Shown here in pieces: positions 25,243-32,137 of a DNA stretch of 64,000 bases. Location: contig NZ_FMZM01000012.1 of assembly GCF_900101465.1 (NCBI RefSeq), positions 1-64,000 on the forward strand. Reading direction: 5' to 3'. The notes under the pieces were generated by a model. That model was not told the origin of the DNA, did no database searches, and saw nothing but the letters and a program-made list of their open reading frames with translations. How positions within the stretch are numbered: position 1 is the stretch's first letter; every line of letters begins with the position of its first letter. This DNA is from Nocardioides lianchengensis (GTDB lineage Bacteria; Actinomycetota; Actinomycetes; Propionibacteriales; Nocardioidaceae). A program made the position numbers and the translations under genes.

Positions 25243-25761
25243 TCAGGCCGCGTGCGACTGGGTGGCGGTGATGGTGATGTCGTCGAGGGCGCTGGAGATC
25301 GTCTGCGAGGCGTTGGTCGCGGCGGCACCGTCGAAGGTCACGGTGACCGTGGCGGTGATGACGTTGTTGTTCGCGACCGTGGCCGGGAAGGTCGTCACCG
25401 GGACGGCGCCGATCTGGTAGGCCGCGTCCACGACGAGCTCACTGGTGAGGGCGTCCGCCTCGTCCCAGGTGGGCGTGGAGACGTCGAAGGTCGCCGCCAG
25501 GTGGGTGCCCGCAGCGGTGACGGTGAAGGTGCACACCTGGCTGAGCGAGTCGCCCGGGACCAGCTTCTGGGTGGTGAAGGCGGTGCCGCCGTCGAGCTTC
25601 CAGCCGGCGCAGGTCCCGGCGCTGAGCGCGAGGGTGCCGGACTCGATGTCGGCGCCGCCGACCGTGCCCTCGTCGTTCCAGTAGGCGAGGCTGCCGGCAC
25701 CGCCGAGGAGGAGGGCACCGCCCGAGATCGCGGCCAGTGCGCCCTTGATGCTGTTGTGCAT
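25243..25761 (-). CDS. Alternate-type signal peptide exported protein
   Basis: First gene of the SipW cassette, 172 residues. It begins MHNSIKGALAAISGGALLLG with the motif GSLAYWNDEGTVGG, which matches the alternate signal of SipW substrates, then a beta-rich Thr/Val/Ala body with one cysteine pair (GTCAGW, QVCTF). The start ATG 25761 has GGAG eight bases upstream; an in-frame start at 25800 would lie in the leader hairpin. Function unknown; likely a secreted fibre or matrix protein. Confidence 0.8.
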   Translation of the reverse strand: MHNSIKGALAAISGGALLLGGAGSLAYWNDEGTVGGADIESGTLALSAGTCAGWKLDGGTAFTTQKLVPGDSLSQVCTFTVTAAGTHLAATFDVSTPTWDEADALTSELVVDAAYQIGAVPVTTFPATVANNNVITATVTVTFDGAAATNASQTISSALDDITITATQSHAA

Positions 25762-25788
25762 TACCTGTGCTCCAGTGGGGGGAGGCGC

Positions 25789-25808
25789 GGGCACCACCAT
25801 TGGTGCCC
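25789..25808. other. Leader hairpin of the SipW cassette
   Basis: Perfect 8-bp stem GGGCACCA/TGGTGCCC with a four-base loop, 27 bases upstream of the first cassette start. Possibly a 5'-UTR control structure; no T run. Confidence 0.45.
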
Positions 25809-25890
25809 GATCACCGATGCAGAGGTTTTCCTACAGAGCCTGCTCTTGCCCACGAAACCGGTCAGTAATGACTCGAAGCAACCAGTCAGG

Positions 25891-25917
25891 GTGGTCTAGA
25901 CACTTTGTCTGGACCAC
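25891..25917. repeat. 12-bp inverted repeat between pdxS and the SipW cassette
   Basis: Arms GTGGTCTAGACA and TGTCTGGACCAC (one mismatch) around a three-base spacer. It lies downstream of pdxS and about 130 bases upstream of the cassette, so it could be an operator for the cassette or a T-less terminator for pdxS. Confidence 0.5.
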
Positions 25918-25965
25918 GCGGACTAGCCCGTTCGGACTATCCGGTCGCTGGCCGATCGGCCAGGT

Positions 25966-26889
25966 TCACCAGCCGCGCTCGGCCAGCCGGTGCGGTTGCG
26001 GGATGTCCTCGACGTTGATGCCGACCATCGCCTCGCCGAGGCCGCGCGACACCTTGGCGACCACGTCGGGGTCGTCGTAGAAGGTGGTCGCCTTGACGAT
26101 CGCCTCGGCACGCTGCTGAGGATTCCCGGACTTGAAGATGCCCGAGCCGACGAAGACACCCTCGGCGCCGAGCTGCATCATCATGGCCGCGTCGGCCGGG
26201 GTGGCGATGCCGCCGGCGGTGAAGAGGACGACGGGGAGCTTGCCGCGGACGGCGACCTCCTCGACCAGCTCGTACGGCGCCTGCAGCTCCTTGGCGGCGA
26301 CGTACAGCTCGTCGGGCTCCAGCGCGCCGAGGCGGCGGATCTCCTGGCGGATGGTGCGCATGTGCGTCACCGCGTTGGAGACGTCACCCGTGCCGGCCTC
26401 GCCCTTGGAGCGGATCATGGCGGCACCCTCGGTGATCCTGCGCAGCGCCTCGCCCAGGTTGGTCGCGCCGCACACGAACGGGACGGTGTAGGCCCACTTG
26501 TCGATGTGGTTCGCGTAGTCGGCCGGGGTCAGCACCTCCGACTCGTCGATGTAGTCGACGCCCAGCGACTGCAGCACCTGGGCCTCGGCGAAGTGGCCGA
26601 TCCGGGCCTTGGCCATCACCGGGATCGACACCGTCGCGATGATCGAGTCGATCATGTCGGGGTCGCTCATCCGGGAGACCCCGCCCTGGGCGCGGATGTC
26701 GGCAGGCACCCGCTCGAGCGCCATGACGGCCACCGCGCCGGCGTCCTCGGCGATCTTCGCCTGCTCGGCCGTGACGACGTCCATGATCACGCCGCCCTTG
26801 AGCATCTCGGCCATGCCGCGCTTCACCCGCGACGTGCCGCGGATCTCGGTGGTCTCGGTGGTCTCCTGGGTGGTGCCGTTCTCAGCCAT
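25966..26889 (-). CDS. pdxS: Pyridoxal 5'-phosphate synthase lyase subunit PdxS
   Basis: Synthase subunit of the DXP-independent vitamin B6 pathway, forming PLP from ribose 5-phosphate, glyceraldehyde 3-phosphate and ammonia from PdxT. The (beta/alpha)8 barrel shows GGVIMDVVTAEQAKIAEDAG, the active-site lysine regions (MAKARIGHF, ITEGAAMIRSKGEAGTG), and FTAGGIATPADAAMM. ATG 26889 is chosen because TACGAT (minus strand) lies seven bases upstream, typical for a leaderless start. An ATG nine bases earlier (26898) overlaps that -10 element. Length is about 307 residues. Confidence 0.96.
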   Translation of the reverse strand: MAENGTTQETTETTEIRGTSRVKRGMAEMLKGGVIMDVVTAEQAKIAEDAGAVAVMALERVPADIRAQGGVSRMSDPDMIDSIIATVSIPVMAKARIGHFAEAQVLQSLGVDYIDESEVLTPADYANHIDKWAYTVPFVCGATNLGEALRRITEGAAMIRSKGEAGTGDVSNAVTHMRTIRQEIRRLGALEPDELYVAAKELQAPYELVEEVAVRGKLPVVLFTAGGIATPADAAMMMQLGAEGVFVGSGIFKSGNPQQRAEAIVKATTFYDDPDVVAKVSRGLGEAMVGINVEDIPQPHRLAERGW

Positions 26890-26910
26890 GAGCGGCATCG
26901 TAGGACGCGC

Positions 26911-27525
26911 TCAGGCCGTCGTCTCCGCGAGGGCCTGCTGGCGGACGACCCAGATCCGCTGGACGACGGTGATCGTGCTCGCGGCGGCCAGGGCCCACAG
27001 GACGACGTACAGCAGGATCGGCAGGTCGAAGATCGCACTGAGGCCGGTCATCACCAGGATCGCGACCAGCCGGTCGGCCCGCTCCGCGATGCCGACCTTG
27101 GCGGTGTAGCCGAGGCCCTCGGCCTTCGCGCGGGCGTACGACGTGACCGCGCCCATCAGCAGGCAGACCAGGCAGAGCACGAGGTAGAGGGTGCTGTCAC
27201 CGGGGCCGGCGAAGTAGAGCGACAGCCCGATGAAGATCGCACCGTCGCCGATCCGGTCGAGCGTCGAGTCCAGGAACGCCCCGAACTTGCTGCTCTTGCC
27301 CTGCGAGCGGGCCATGTAGCCGTCGATGAGGTCGCTGAAGACGAAGGCGGTGGCGACCAGCACTCCGGTCAGCAGCATCCCCTGCGGGAAGAAGACGAGG
27401 GCGCCGGCGCTGAGGCCGATGGTCCCGACCAGCGTGACGACGTCGGCGCTGACGCCGAGCCGGATCAGCAGGTGGGCGATCGGGGAGATGACCTTCGTCC
27501 AGAAGGCGCGGAAACGTTCCATCAT
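26911..27525 (-). CDS. pgsA: CDP-alcohol phosphatidyltransferase (phosphatidylinositol phosphate synthase-like)
   Basis: Membrane enzyme of 204 residues that moves a phosphatidyl group from CDP-diacylglycerol to an alcohol. The active-site motif D-G-x2-A-R-x8-G-x3-D-x3-D is intact (SDLIDGYMARSQG, then FGAFLDSTLDR). Position next to the HIT gene matches mycobacterial pgsA1, which makes phosphatidylinositol phosphate, so that activity is inferred. The acyltransferase and mannosyltransferase genes that follow pgsA1 in mycobacteria are absent here; pdxS follows at once. Confidence 0.88.
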   Translation of the reverse strand: MMERFRAFWTKVISPIAHLLIRLGVSADVVTLVGTIGLSAGALVFFPQGMLLTGVLVATAFVFSDLIDGYMARSQGKSSKFGAFLDSTLDRIGDGAIFIGLSLYFAGPGDSTLYLVLCLVCLLMGAVTSYARAKAEGLGYTAKVGIAERADRLVAILVMTGLSAIFDLPILLYVVLWALAAASTITVVQRIWVVRQQALAETTA

Positions 27526-27537
27526 GACGGGAGCAGG

Positions 27538-28293
27538 CTATCGGGCCGTGAGCGCTGCGCAGACTTCGGCGACCGCGGTGGGCGCGCCGGCGACGTACCA
27601 CTCCTGGCCGGCGGCGCTCACCCGACGCGTCGCGCCGCCCGCCCCGCGGATGATCGCGGCCCCCGGCAGCTCGTCCCACGGCGGCACCGAGTGCTGGCAC
27701 AGGACGTGCAGCCGGCCCTGCGCGACCGCCATCGCGTCCATCGTCCCGGACCCCAGCATCCGCACCGTCGCCGCACCGTTGGCCATCCTCCCGAACGCGT
27801 CGCCGACCTCGTCGCCGTAGAACGGCGGGTGCAGGTAGGTCGTCAGGCACGACTCGGCCAGCGACCGGTCGACGATCGGCGCGAACGGCACCCCGTCGGC
27901 GGTCGGGACCAGGTCGGGACCGCCGACGTACGTCGTGGCGCTCGCAGGGTGGTGAACAGCGCCCAGCAGGACGTCGTACTCGTCGCGCAGGGCGAGCGCC
28001 GAGCACCACCAGTCGAGGCCGGCGACGAAGTTGTAGGTGCCGTCGACCGGGTCGATGACCCAGGTGCGGCCGCTGCTGCCGGCGTGGTTGGTGCCCTCCT
28101 CGCCGAAGATCGAGTCGTCGGGCCGCTCGGCCCGCAGCCGCTCGACGATCAGCGTCTCGGCCGCCCGGTCGGCGGCGGTGACCAGGTCGGCCACGTTGGA
28201 CTTCTGCTCGGCGTCGATGCCCCCGGAGCGCATCCGCTGGGCGAGGCGACCGGCGTCGTGGACCAGCTGGGCGGCGAGCTCGGTGTCGTCCAT
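27538..28293 (-). CDS. Inositol monophosphatase family protein
   Basis: Mg2+-dependent sugar phosphatase of 251 residues with the family motifs FGEEG, WVIDPVDGTYNFV and WDELPGAAIIRGAGG. It could dephosphorylate inositol phosphate or histidinol phosphate; the sequence alone does not decide. Being 12 bases upstream of the phosphatidylinositol-phosphate-synthase-like gene favours a role in inositol lipid supply. A -10-like TAGCCT lies nine bases before the ATG. Confidence 0.85.
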   Translation of the reverse strand: MDDTELAAQLVHDAGRLAQRMRSGGIDAEQKSNVADLVTAADRAAETLIVERLRAERPDDSIFGEEGTNHAGSSGRTWVIDPVDGTYNFVAGLDWWCSALALRDEYDVLLGAVHHPASATTYVGGPDLVPTADGVPFAPIVDRSLAESCLTTYLHPPFYGDEVGDAFGRMANGAATVRMLGSGTMDAMAVAQGRLHVLCQHSVPPWDELPGAAIIRGAGGATRRVSAAGQEWYVAGAPTAVAEVCAALTAR

Positions 28294-28387
28294 GGTGCGG
28301 CCAGGCTAGCGGGGCTCCCGGGTGCTCGGTGCAGGCGTACTGTCGCAGGACGGAGCCACTCAGGCTTCCTTCTCAGAGAGTCCCACC

Positions 28388-28519
28388 ATGAGCGACAAGT
28401 CGCCGCGCCAGGGCATGACCAAGAAGACCGGCAAGTCCATCAAGGAGAAGCGCGCCGAGAAGCGCGACAAGGCGGCGGGGGCGTCGCCGATGGACGACCT
28501 CAGCCCGAAGAAGCGCTGA
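28388..28519 (+). CDS. Small basic conserved protein
   Basis: A 43-residue, lysine-rich protein that starts MSDKSPRQGMTKKTGKSIKE and ends DDLSPKKR. Short proteins of this type (a Lys/Arg-rich middle KEKRAEKRDKA) are common in actinobacteria and have no known function. ATG 28388 has AGAGAG about seven bases upstream. Its stop codon lies in a palindrome shared with the convergent HIT gene. Confidence 0.75.
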   Translation: MSDKSPRQGMTKKTGKSIKEKRAEKRDKAAGASPMDDLSPKKR

Positions 28520-28533
28520 GCAGCTCTGCTCAG
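28516..28533. terminator. Bidirectional palindrome covering two stop codons
   Basis: CTGAGCAG-CT-CTGCTCAG is a perfect 8-bp stem. It contains the TGA of the small protein on the plus strand and the TGA of the HIT gene on the minus strand. Confidence 0.55.
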
Positions 28534-29078
28534 GCGGGCCAGGCGTCCACGAGCAGCCGGCGGGTCTCGCCGAGCAGCTCGGGGAGCGTCTTGGTCCGGC
28601 CGATGATCGGCATGAAGTTCTGGTCGCCCGGCCAACGGGGTACAACGTGCTGGTGGAGGTGGGCCGCGATGCCCGCTCCCGCCACGTGGCCCTGGTTCAT
28701 CCCGATGTTGAAGCCACCGGCGGCCGAGACCGTGCGGACCACGCGCATCGCGGTGCGGGTGAGGTCGGCGATCTCGGCCGCCTCCTCGTCCGTGGTCTCG
28801 GTGTAGTCGGCGATGTGCCGGTAGGGGCAGACCATCAGGTGGCCGGGCGCGTAGGGGTAGAGGTTCATCACCACGAAGGCCAGCGCGCCCCGGTGCACGA
28901 CCAGGCCCTCGTCGTCCGCGAGCTTCGGGATCCGGCAGAACGGGCACTCCCCCGACGACGCGTCCGACGGCTTGTTCTCACCGCGGATGTAGGCCATCCG
29001 GTGGGGCGTCCAGAGCCGGTCGAGCTCGTCGGGGTCACCGATGCCGTCCTGGTGCAGCGGCTCGTCGGGCTGGCTCAT
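28530..29078 (-). CDS. HIT family hydrolase (Ap4A phosphorylase-like)
   Basis: Histidine-triad nucleotide hydrolase or phosphorylase, 182 residues. The triad is in AAHLHQHVVPRW, and a zinc-type pair C-x2-C (GECPFCRIP) precedes it, as in the mycobacterial Ap4A phosphorylase encoded between thrS and pgsA1. ATG 29078 is preceded after six bases by TAGGGT on the minus strand, so the mRNA is probably leaderless. The promoter is shared symmetrically with the divergent GNAT gene. Confidence 0.9.
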   Translation of the reverse strand: MSQPDEPLHQDGIGDPDELDRLWTPHRMAYIRGENKPSDASSGECPFCRIPKLADDEGLVVHRGALAFVVMNLYPYAPGHLMVCPYRHIADYTETTDEEAAEIADLTRTAMRVVRTVSAAGGFNIGMNQGHVAGAGIAAHLHQHVVPRWPGDQNFMPIIGRTKTLPELLGETRRLLVDAWPA

Positions 29079-29084
29079 GGGACC

Positions 29085-29094
29085 ACCCTAGGGT
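29085..29094. promoter_or_regulatory. Palindromic bidirectional -10 element (ACCCTAGGGT)
   Basis: ACCCTAGGGT reads TAGGGT on both strands. On each side exactly six bases separate it from an ATG (29101 plus, 29078 minus). It therefore fits a TANNNT -10 serving two divergent leaderless genes from one palindrome; the two start codons are only 22 bases apart. Confidence 0.7.
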
Positions 29095-29100
29095 GAGCGC

Positions 29101-29583
29101 ATGAGCGCTCCCACGCTGCGCCTCGGCACGCCCGCAGACGCTGCCGCGGTCGCCGTCATCTGGCACGCGGGTTGGCACGACGGACACGCCGGCCACGTCC
29201 CCGACGGCCTCACGGCCGCCCGCACACTGGCCGCGTTCCACGAGCGCGCCCCCCTCCGGGTCGACGACACCACCGTCGCGGTGGTCGGGGGCGCCGTCGC
29301 CGGGTTCGCGATGGTGACCGGCGACGAGGTGGAGCAGGTGTTCGTCGACGCCGCCCACCGCGGCTCGGGGGTGGCCGCGCTGCTGCTCGCCGAGGCGGAG
29401 CAACGGGTCGCGGCCGGCGGCCACACCGAGGCCTGGCTCGCGGTCGTCGAGGGCAACGCGCGGGCGCGCCGGTTCTACGAGAAGCGCGGCTGGCGCGACG
29501 GCGGCCCGTTGCCGTACGAGGTCACGGCGGGCGGCTCGTCGTACGTCTCGCCGTGCCGGAGGTACGTCAAGCGGCTGGACTGA
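29101..29583 (+). CDS. GNAT family N-acetyltransferase
   Basis: Acetyl-CoA-dependent N-acetyltransferase of 160 residues. The acetyl-CoA-binding motif A is seen in VEQVFVDAAHRGSGVAALLL (R/Q-x-x-G-x-G/A form), and motif B in NARARRFYEKRGW. Substrate unknown. It appears to be leaderless from the shared palindromic -10. It is divergent from the HIT gene. Confidence 0.88.
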   Translation: MSAPTLRLGTPADAAAVAVIWHAGWHDGHAGHVPDGLTAARTLAAFHERAPLRVDDTTVAVVGGAVAGFAMVTGDEVEQVFVDAAHRGSGVAALLLAEAEQRVAAGGHTEAWLAVVEGNARARRFYEKRGWRDGGPLPYEVTAGGSSYVSPCRRYVKRLD

Positions 29584-29586
29584 CCG

Positions 29587-29802
29587 TCAGGCCGCGCGGC
29601 GCCTCTTGAGGACCCACATCGCGACCGTCCAGAGCGTCGCGACCACGATCGAGTTGTCGACGTTGTCGCGCAGCGCGGTCGTGAGGCTGTCGCCGAAGGC
29701 GACGTCCAGCAGGCTGGTGAGCACCAGGAAGCCGACCGCGAACAGCACCCCGGACACCAGCAGGACACCGAGGCTGGACCGGCCGGGTGCGTCGTCGCTC
29801 AT
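29587..29802 (-). CDS. Small membrane protein
   Basis: A 71-residue protein with two predicted helices (LGVLLVSGVLFAVGFLVLTS and IVVATLWTVAMWVL) and a basic end (KRRRAA). Function unknown. TAGGGT lies six bases before ATG 29802 on the minus strand, indicating a leaderless mRNA. It resembles in size, topology and C-terminal RRRA the frame-broken gene just upstream (29812-30047), so the two may be tandem paralogues. Confidence 0.7.
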   Translation of the reverse strand: MSDDAPGRSSLGVLLVSGVLFAVGFLVLTSLLDVAFGDSLTTALRDNVDNSIVVATLWTVAMWVLKRRRAA

Positions 29803-29811
29803 GCGACCACC

Positions 29812-30047
29812 CTAGGACGTCGCAGGTCGGGCCCTCCGGCGGGCGCGCAGCTCGCTGAGGCCGAGGCTGAGGCTCCACACGAACGCGAAGCCGACGGCGA
29901 CCGAGACGTTGCCCCCCGCCGCGGCCCCGAAGCCCTCGTCGAACAGCAGGACGTCGCCGAGCGTCACCACCAGAGCGAAGCCGGCCCCAGAAGGAGACCG
30001 ACGAACGGGAGCCACGCGAGGCTCCTGCTCCCGCCACCGGACGTCAT
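29812..30047 (-). pseudogene. Small membrane protein gene broken by a one-base frameshift
   Basis: From ATG 30047 the frame reads MTSGGGSRSLAWLPFVGLLLG, then stops at a TGA soon after 29985-29988 (a run of four C on the plus strand). In the next frame the same type of protein continues as AGFALVVTLGDVLLFDEG and ends RARRRARPATS. One extra C in that run would restore a single 78-residue protein with two helices. TAGTGT lies seven bases upstream of the ATG, so it looks expressed and leaderless. A sequencing error in the homopolymer is as likely as a real mutation. Confidence 0.65.
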
Positions 30048-30101
30048 GGCAGCGACACTAGGGGAATCCGGGCGCGCCCATGGCCCTTCGGGCTGTGGCC
30101 G

Positions 30102-31355
30102 TCAGGGCTGCGGGGTGGTGCCGGTGTGGTCGCGTCTGAAGGTGAGTCCGTTCGGACTTCGCCAGATGAACGTGGTGTCGTCGACCTTGTCGTAGCGCCA
30201 CCTGGTGTGCGTTTTCGCGCGGTGATGTCGTCGGCAGAGCGGTGCGATGTTGCAGTCGCACGTGCTGCCGCCGTTGGACGCTGGGTAGGTGTGGTCGTGG
30301 TCGCAGGATCTGGCGCGGCGTCGGCACCAGGGGAAGACGCAGGAGTGCTGGAGCAGGGCCTGGCGCTCCTTGAGCCGGTCGGGGACTTCGTAGGCATCGA
30401 CGTGGACGTGACCGGCGAGGTCGATGACGGGCTTGATGACGACCTGGCTGTCGCCGTCCTGGCACCAGCCCTTGACCTGCTCCACCGAGATCAGGGTGCG
30501 GGTGTTCTCGACGCGGGCGATGGCGGCGTCGGCGAGGTGCACGTGCACGACGACCTGACGGGGCCGCTTCCGGTCGAAGTCCGGTTCGGCGTTGAGGTCG
30601 AGGGTGAGCTGGCGTCGGGCGAGGTCACCCACGGCGATGGACCGGCGGGCGTCGAGGGAGAGGTCGTTGGCGATGGTGGCGAGGTGGGTGGCGCCGCGGG
30701 TGATGGCGTCTTCGAGGTCGAGTGCGTCGACGAGGTCGAGGGTGCCGCGGACTTCGACGTGGCCGTCGTAGGAGACCTGCTGGGTCTCGATGTCGAAGTG
30801 CCGTACCTCGGCCGCGTCCCGGGCGCGCTGGGCGGCCGTCTCGGGGTCGAAGCGGATCCGGGCTTCTTCGATGGTGCGGTCGAGCTGGGCGATGGAGATC
30901 TTGTGCGCGGTCGCGGCGACGTGAAGGTCGACGAACTCGGCGCCGTCGAGTGGGAGGTCGATGGTCTCCGCGGCGATGCGTCGGGCCTTCCACACCGGCA
31001 GGTCGAGGGACTGGACCCGTTCGTAGATGCGTGGGAGGCGGTGGGCGAGCTCGACGGCGTGGCCGAGGTAGATCCGACCGGAGTCCGACGACAGGCCCAG
31101 TGCGGCGGAGAACTCCAGGACCGAGAACTCGGCGATGAGTGGCGCTCCGGGGCCGGCGATGGCCATCTCGTCCTCGCAGCCGGGGATCCAGACGGCTGCG
31201 GCGTCGTGGAGGGAGTCGGTGGAGTGCATGCCGGCCCAGGTGACGGCGGCGGCGAGTTGGTCGGCCTCGGCCCGGAGCTGGACAGAGCGTCGGGCGCGGA
31301 CGAAGGCGAGCACCGCGGGTGTGGTGTCGTAGTCGTCGAGGTCCCGAGTGGCCAT
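30102..31355 (-). CDS. DUF222 / HNH endonuclease domain protein (13E12 family)
   Basis: A 417-residue protein with an N-terminal DUF222 helical region and a C-terminal HNH nuclease motif: CVFPWCRRRARSCDHDHTYP, then CNIAPLCRRHHRAKTH. Such proteins are numerous in actinobacteria and mobile; their role is unsettled. ATG 31355 is chosen because TATCAT stands six bases upstream (leaderless). A near-consensus SOS box lies one base before that -10, so DNA damage probably induces it. Confidence 0.88.
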   Translation of the reverse strand: MATRDLDDYDTTPAVLAFVRARRSVQLRAEADQLAAAVTWAGMHSTDSLHDAAAVWIPGCEDEMAIAGPGAPLIAEFSVLEFSAALGLSSDSGRIYLGHAVELAHRLPRIYERVQSLDLPVWKARRIAAETIDLPLDGAEFVDLHVAATAHKISIAQLDRTIEEARIRFDPETAAQRARDAAEVRHFDIETQQVSYDGHVEVRGTLDLVDALDLEDAITRGATHLATIANDLSLDARRSIAVGDLARRQLTLDLNAEPDFDRKRPRQVVVHVHLADAAIARVENTRTLISVEQVKGWCQDGDSQVVIKPVIDLAGHVHVDAYEVPDRLKERQALLQHSCVFPWCRRRARSCDHDHTYPASNGGSTCDCNIAPLCRRHHRAKTHTRWRYDKVDDTTFIWRSPNGLTFRRDHTGTTPQP

Positions 31356-31361
31356 ACCCCT

Positions 31362-31384
31362 ATGATACTCGAACACATTGTCGA
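31362..31384 (-). promoter_or_regulatory. SOS box and -10 element of the DUF222/HNH gene
   Basis: TCGAAC-ACAT-TGTCGA (31369-31384, plus-strand reading) matches 10 of the 12 fixed bases of the LexA consensus. It is one base from the -10 hexamer TATCAT (minus strand, 31362-31367), which is six bases from the ATG. The layout is the same as that at 54113-54142. Confidence 0.65.
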
Positions 31385-31702
31385 ATGCGAGGGTTGTCAA
31401 CAGCCTTGTTCGAACGGTCGACCCGAAGGGACCGAAAGCCAGAAGCAGCCTGGTGATGGCCCTTGATCACCGCGGACGGTGAGCCCCCTTCTTTCTGTAA
31501 ATGTCTTCGAACCGGCCTGGTGCCCCGTGCAGACGCCACGGCAGAGGCCGACCTACCGGAGGTTGCTTGTTGGCTGCGGGGGTCTCGACGGGCGTTCAGG
31601 ACTTCGTCCTTCACTGCTCGACCACCGGCGGGTCCACCGAAGGGCCCCCGGAGGCGGCAGGGGTCGACCCCACACGACGTCGCCTGCTGGCTGCGGCGGC
31701 GG
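31385..31702. other. Non-coding stretch between the HNH gene and a secreted-protein gene
   Basis: About 320 bases with no convincing gene. It holds an 8-bp palindrome GTTCGAAC (31408-31415) and a decayed copy of the GTCTCGAC...CTCGACCACC repeat (31581-31628). Open frames on the plus strand here continue as shadows of the next gene. Confidence 0.5.
31581..31628. repeat. Degenerate GTCTCGA...CTCGACCACC repeat
   Basis: GGTCTCGACGGGCG at the left and CTGCTCGACCACCGG at the right match the inner and outer ends of the repeat units at 12217-12594, with the middle shortened. Confidence 0.5.
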
Positions 31703-32137
31703 CTACGACGTGCAGGAGGTGGCGGCGAAGTCGGTGAGGGCCTGGACGTTGGCGCTGTCGGCGACCGTCGAGCCGGCGTCGGCGGTGGTGATGTCGTCGA
31801 CAGTGCTCGTCGGGCCGAGGGTCTGGACGAGCTCGTCCAGGTAGCCCATCCCCGCTCGGACCGCGGGCTCGACCGTAGCGAGCGTCATCGTCCCGGCTGC
31901 GGCGCTCGCCCGCTGCTGAAGGGTCCCGACCGCCTCCGCGGAGGGCTTCGTGGCGAGGGCGGCAAGTGCCTCCTGGAACGAGCGGTAGCCGGCGCACACG
32001 TCCTCGATCCCCGGAGGTTCCGGAACGGCCCGGGGCCCGGGGGCGTCGTCGCGGGAGGCGGCGGTGAGCAGGCCGACCGCGACCACGATCGCGGTGGCGA
32101 TCGGGGCGGTGAGCCGTCGGCGCAGGGCGTCGTTCAC
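31703..32137 (-). CDS. Secreted protein of unknown function
   Basis: A 144-residue protein starting at GTG 32137 in a GTGA overlap with the upstream gene. An N-terminal hydrophobic stretch (APIATAIVVAVGLLTAA) suggests export. The rest is helical, Ala/Thr-rich, with cysteines in DVCAGY and near the C-terminus (TSCTS). It is the third gene of the permease operon. No family recognised. Confidence 0.6.
   Translation of the reverse strand: MNDALRRRLTAPIATAIVVAVGLLTAASRDDAPGPRAVPEPPGIEDVCAGYRSFQEALAALATKPSAEAVGTLQQRASAAAGTMTLATVEPAVRAGMGYLDELVQTLGPTSTVDDITTADAGSTVADSANVQALTDFAATSCTS

Noticed and set aside
25762..25965. A known riboswitch upstream of the SipW cassette
   Set aside because: Two palindromes are present, but no conserved core of a known riboswitch class could be recognised.
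25990..28806. A 938-residue plus-strand open frame
   Set aside because: Antisense across pdxS, the phosphatidyltransferase and the inositol-phosphatase gene; composition is that of a shadow frame (Arg, Asp, Gly, Val).
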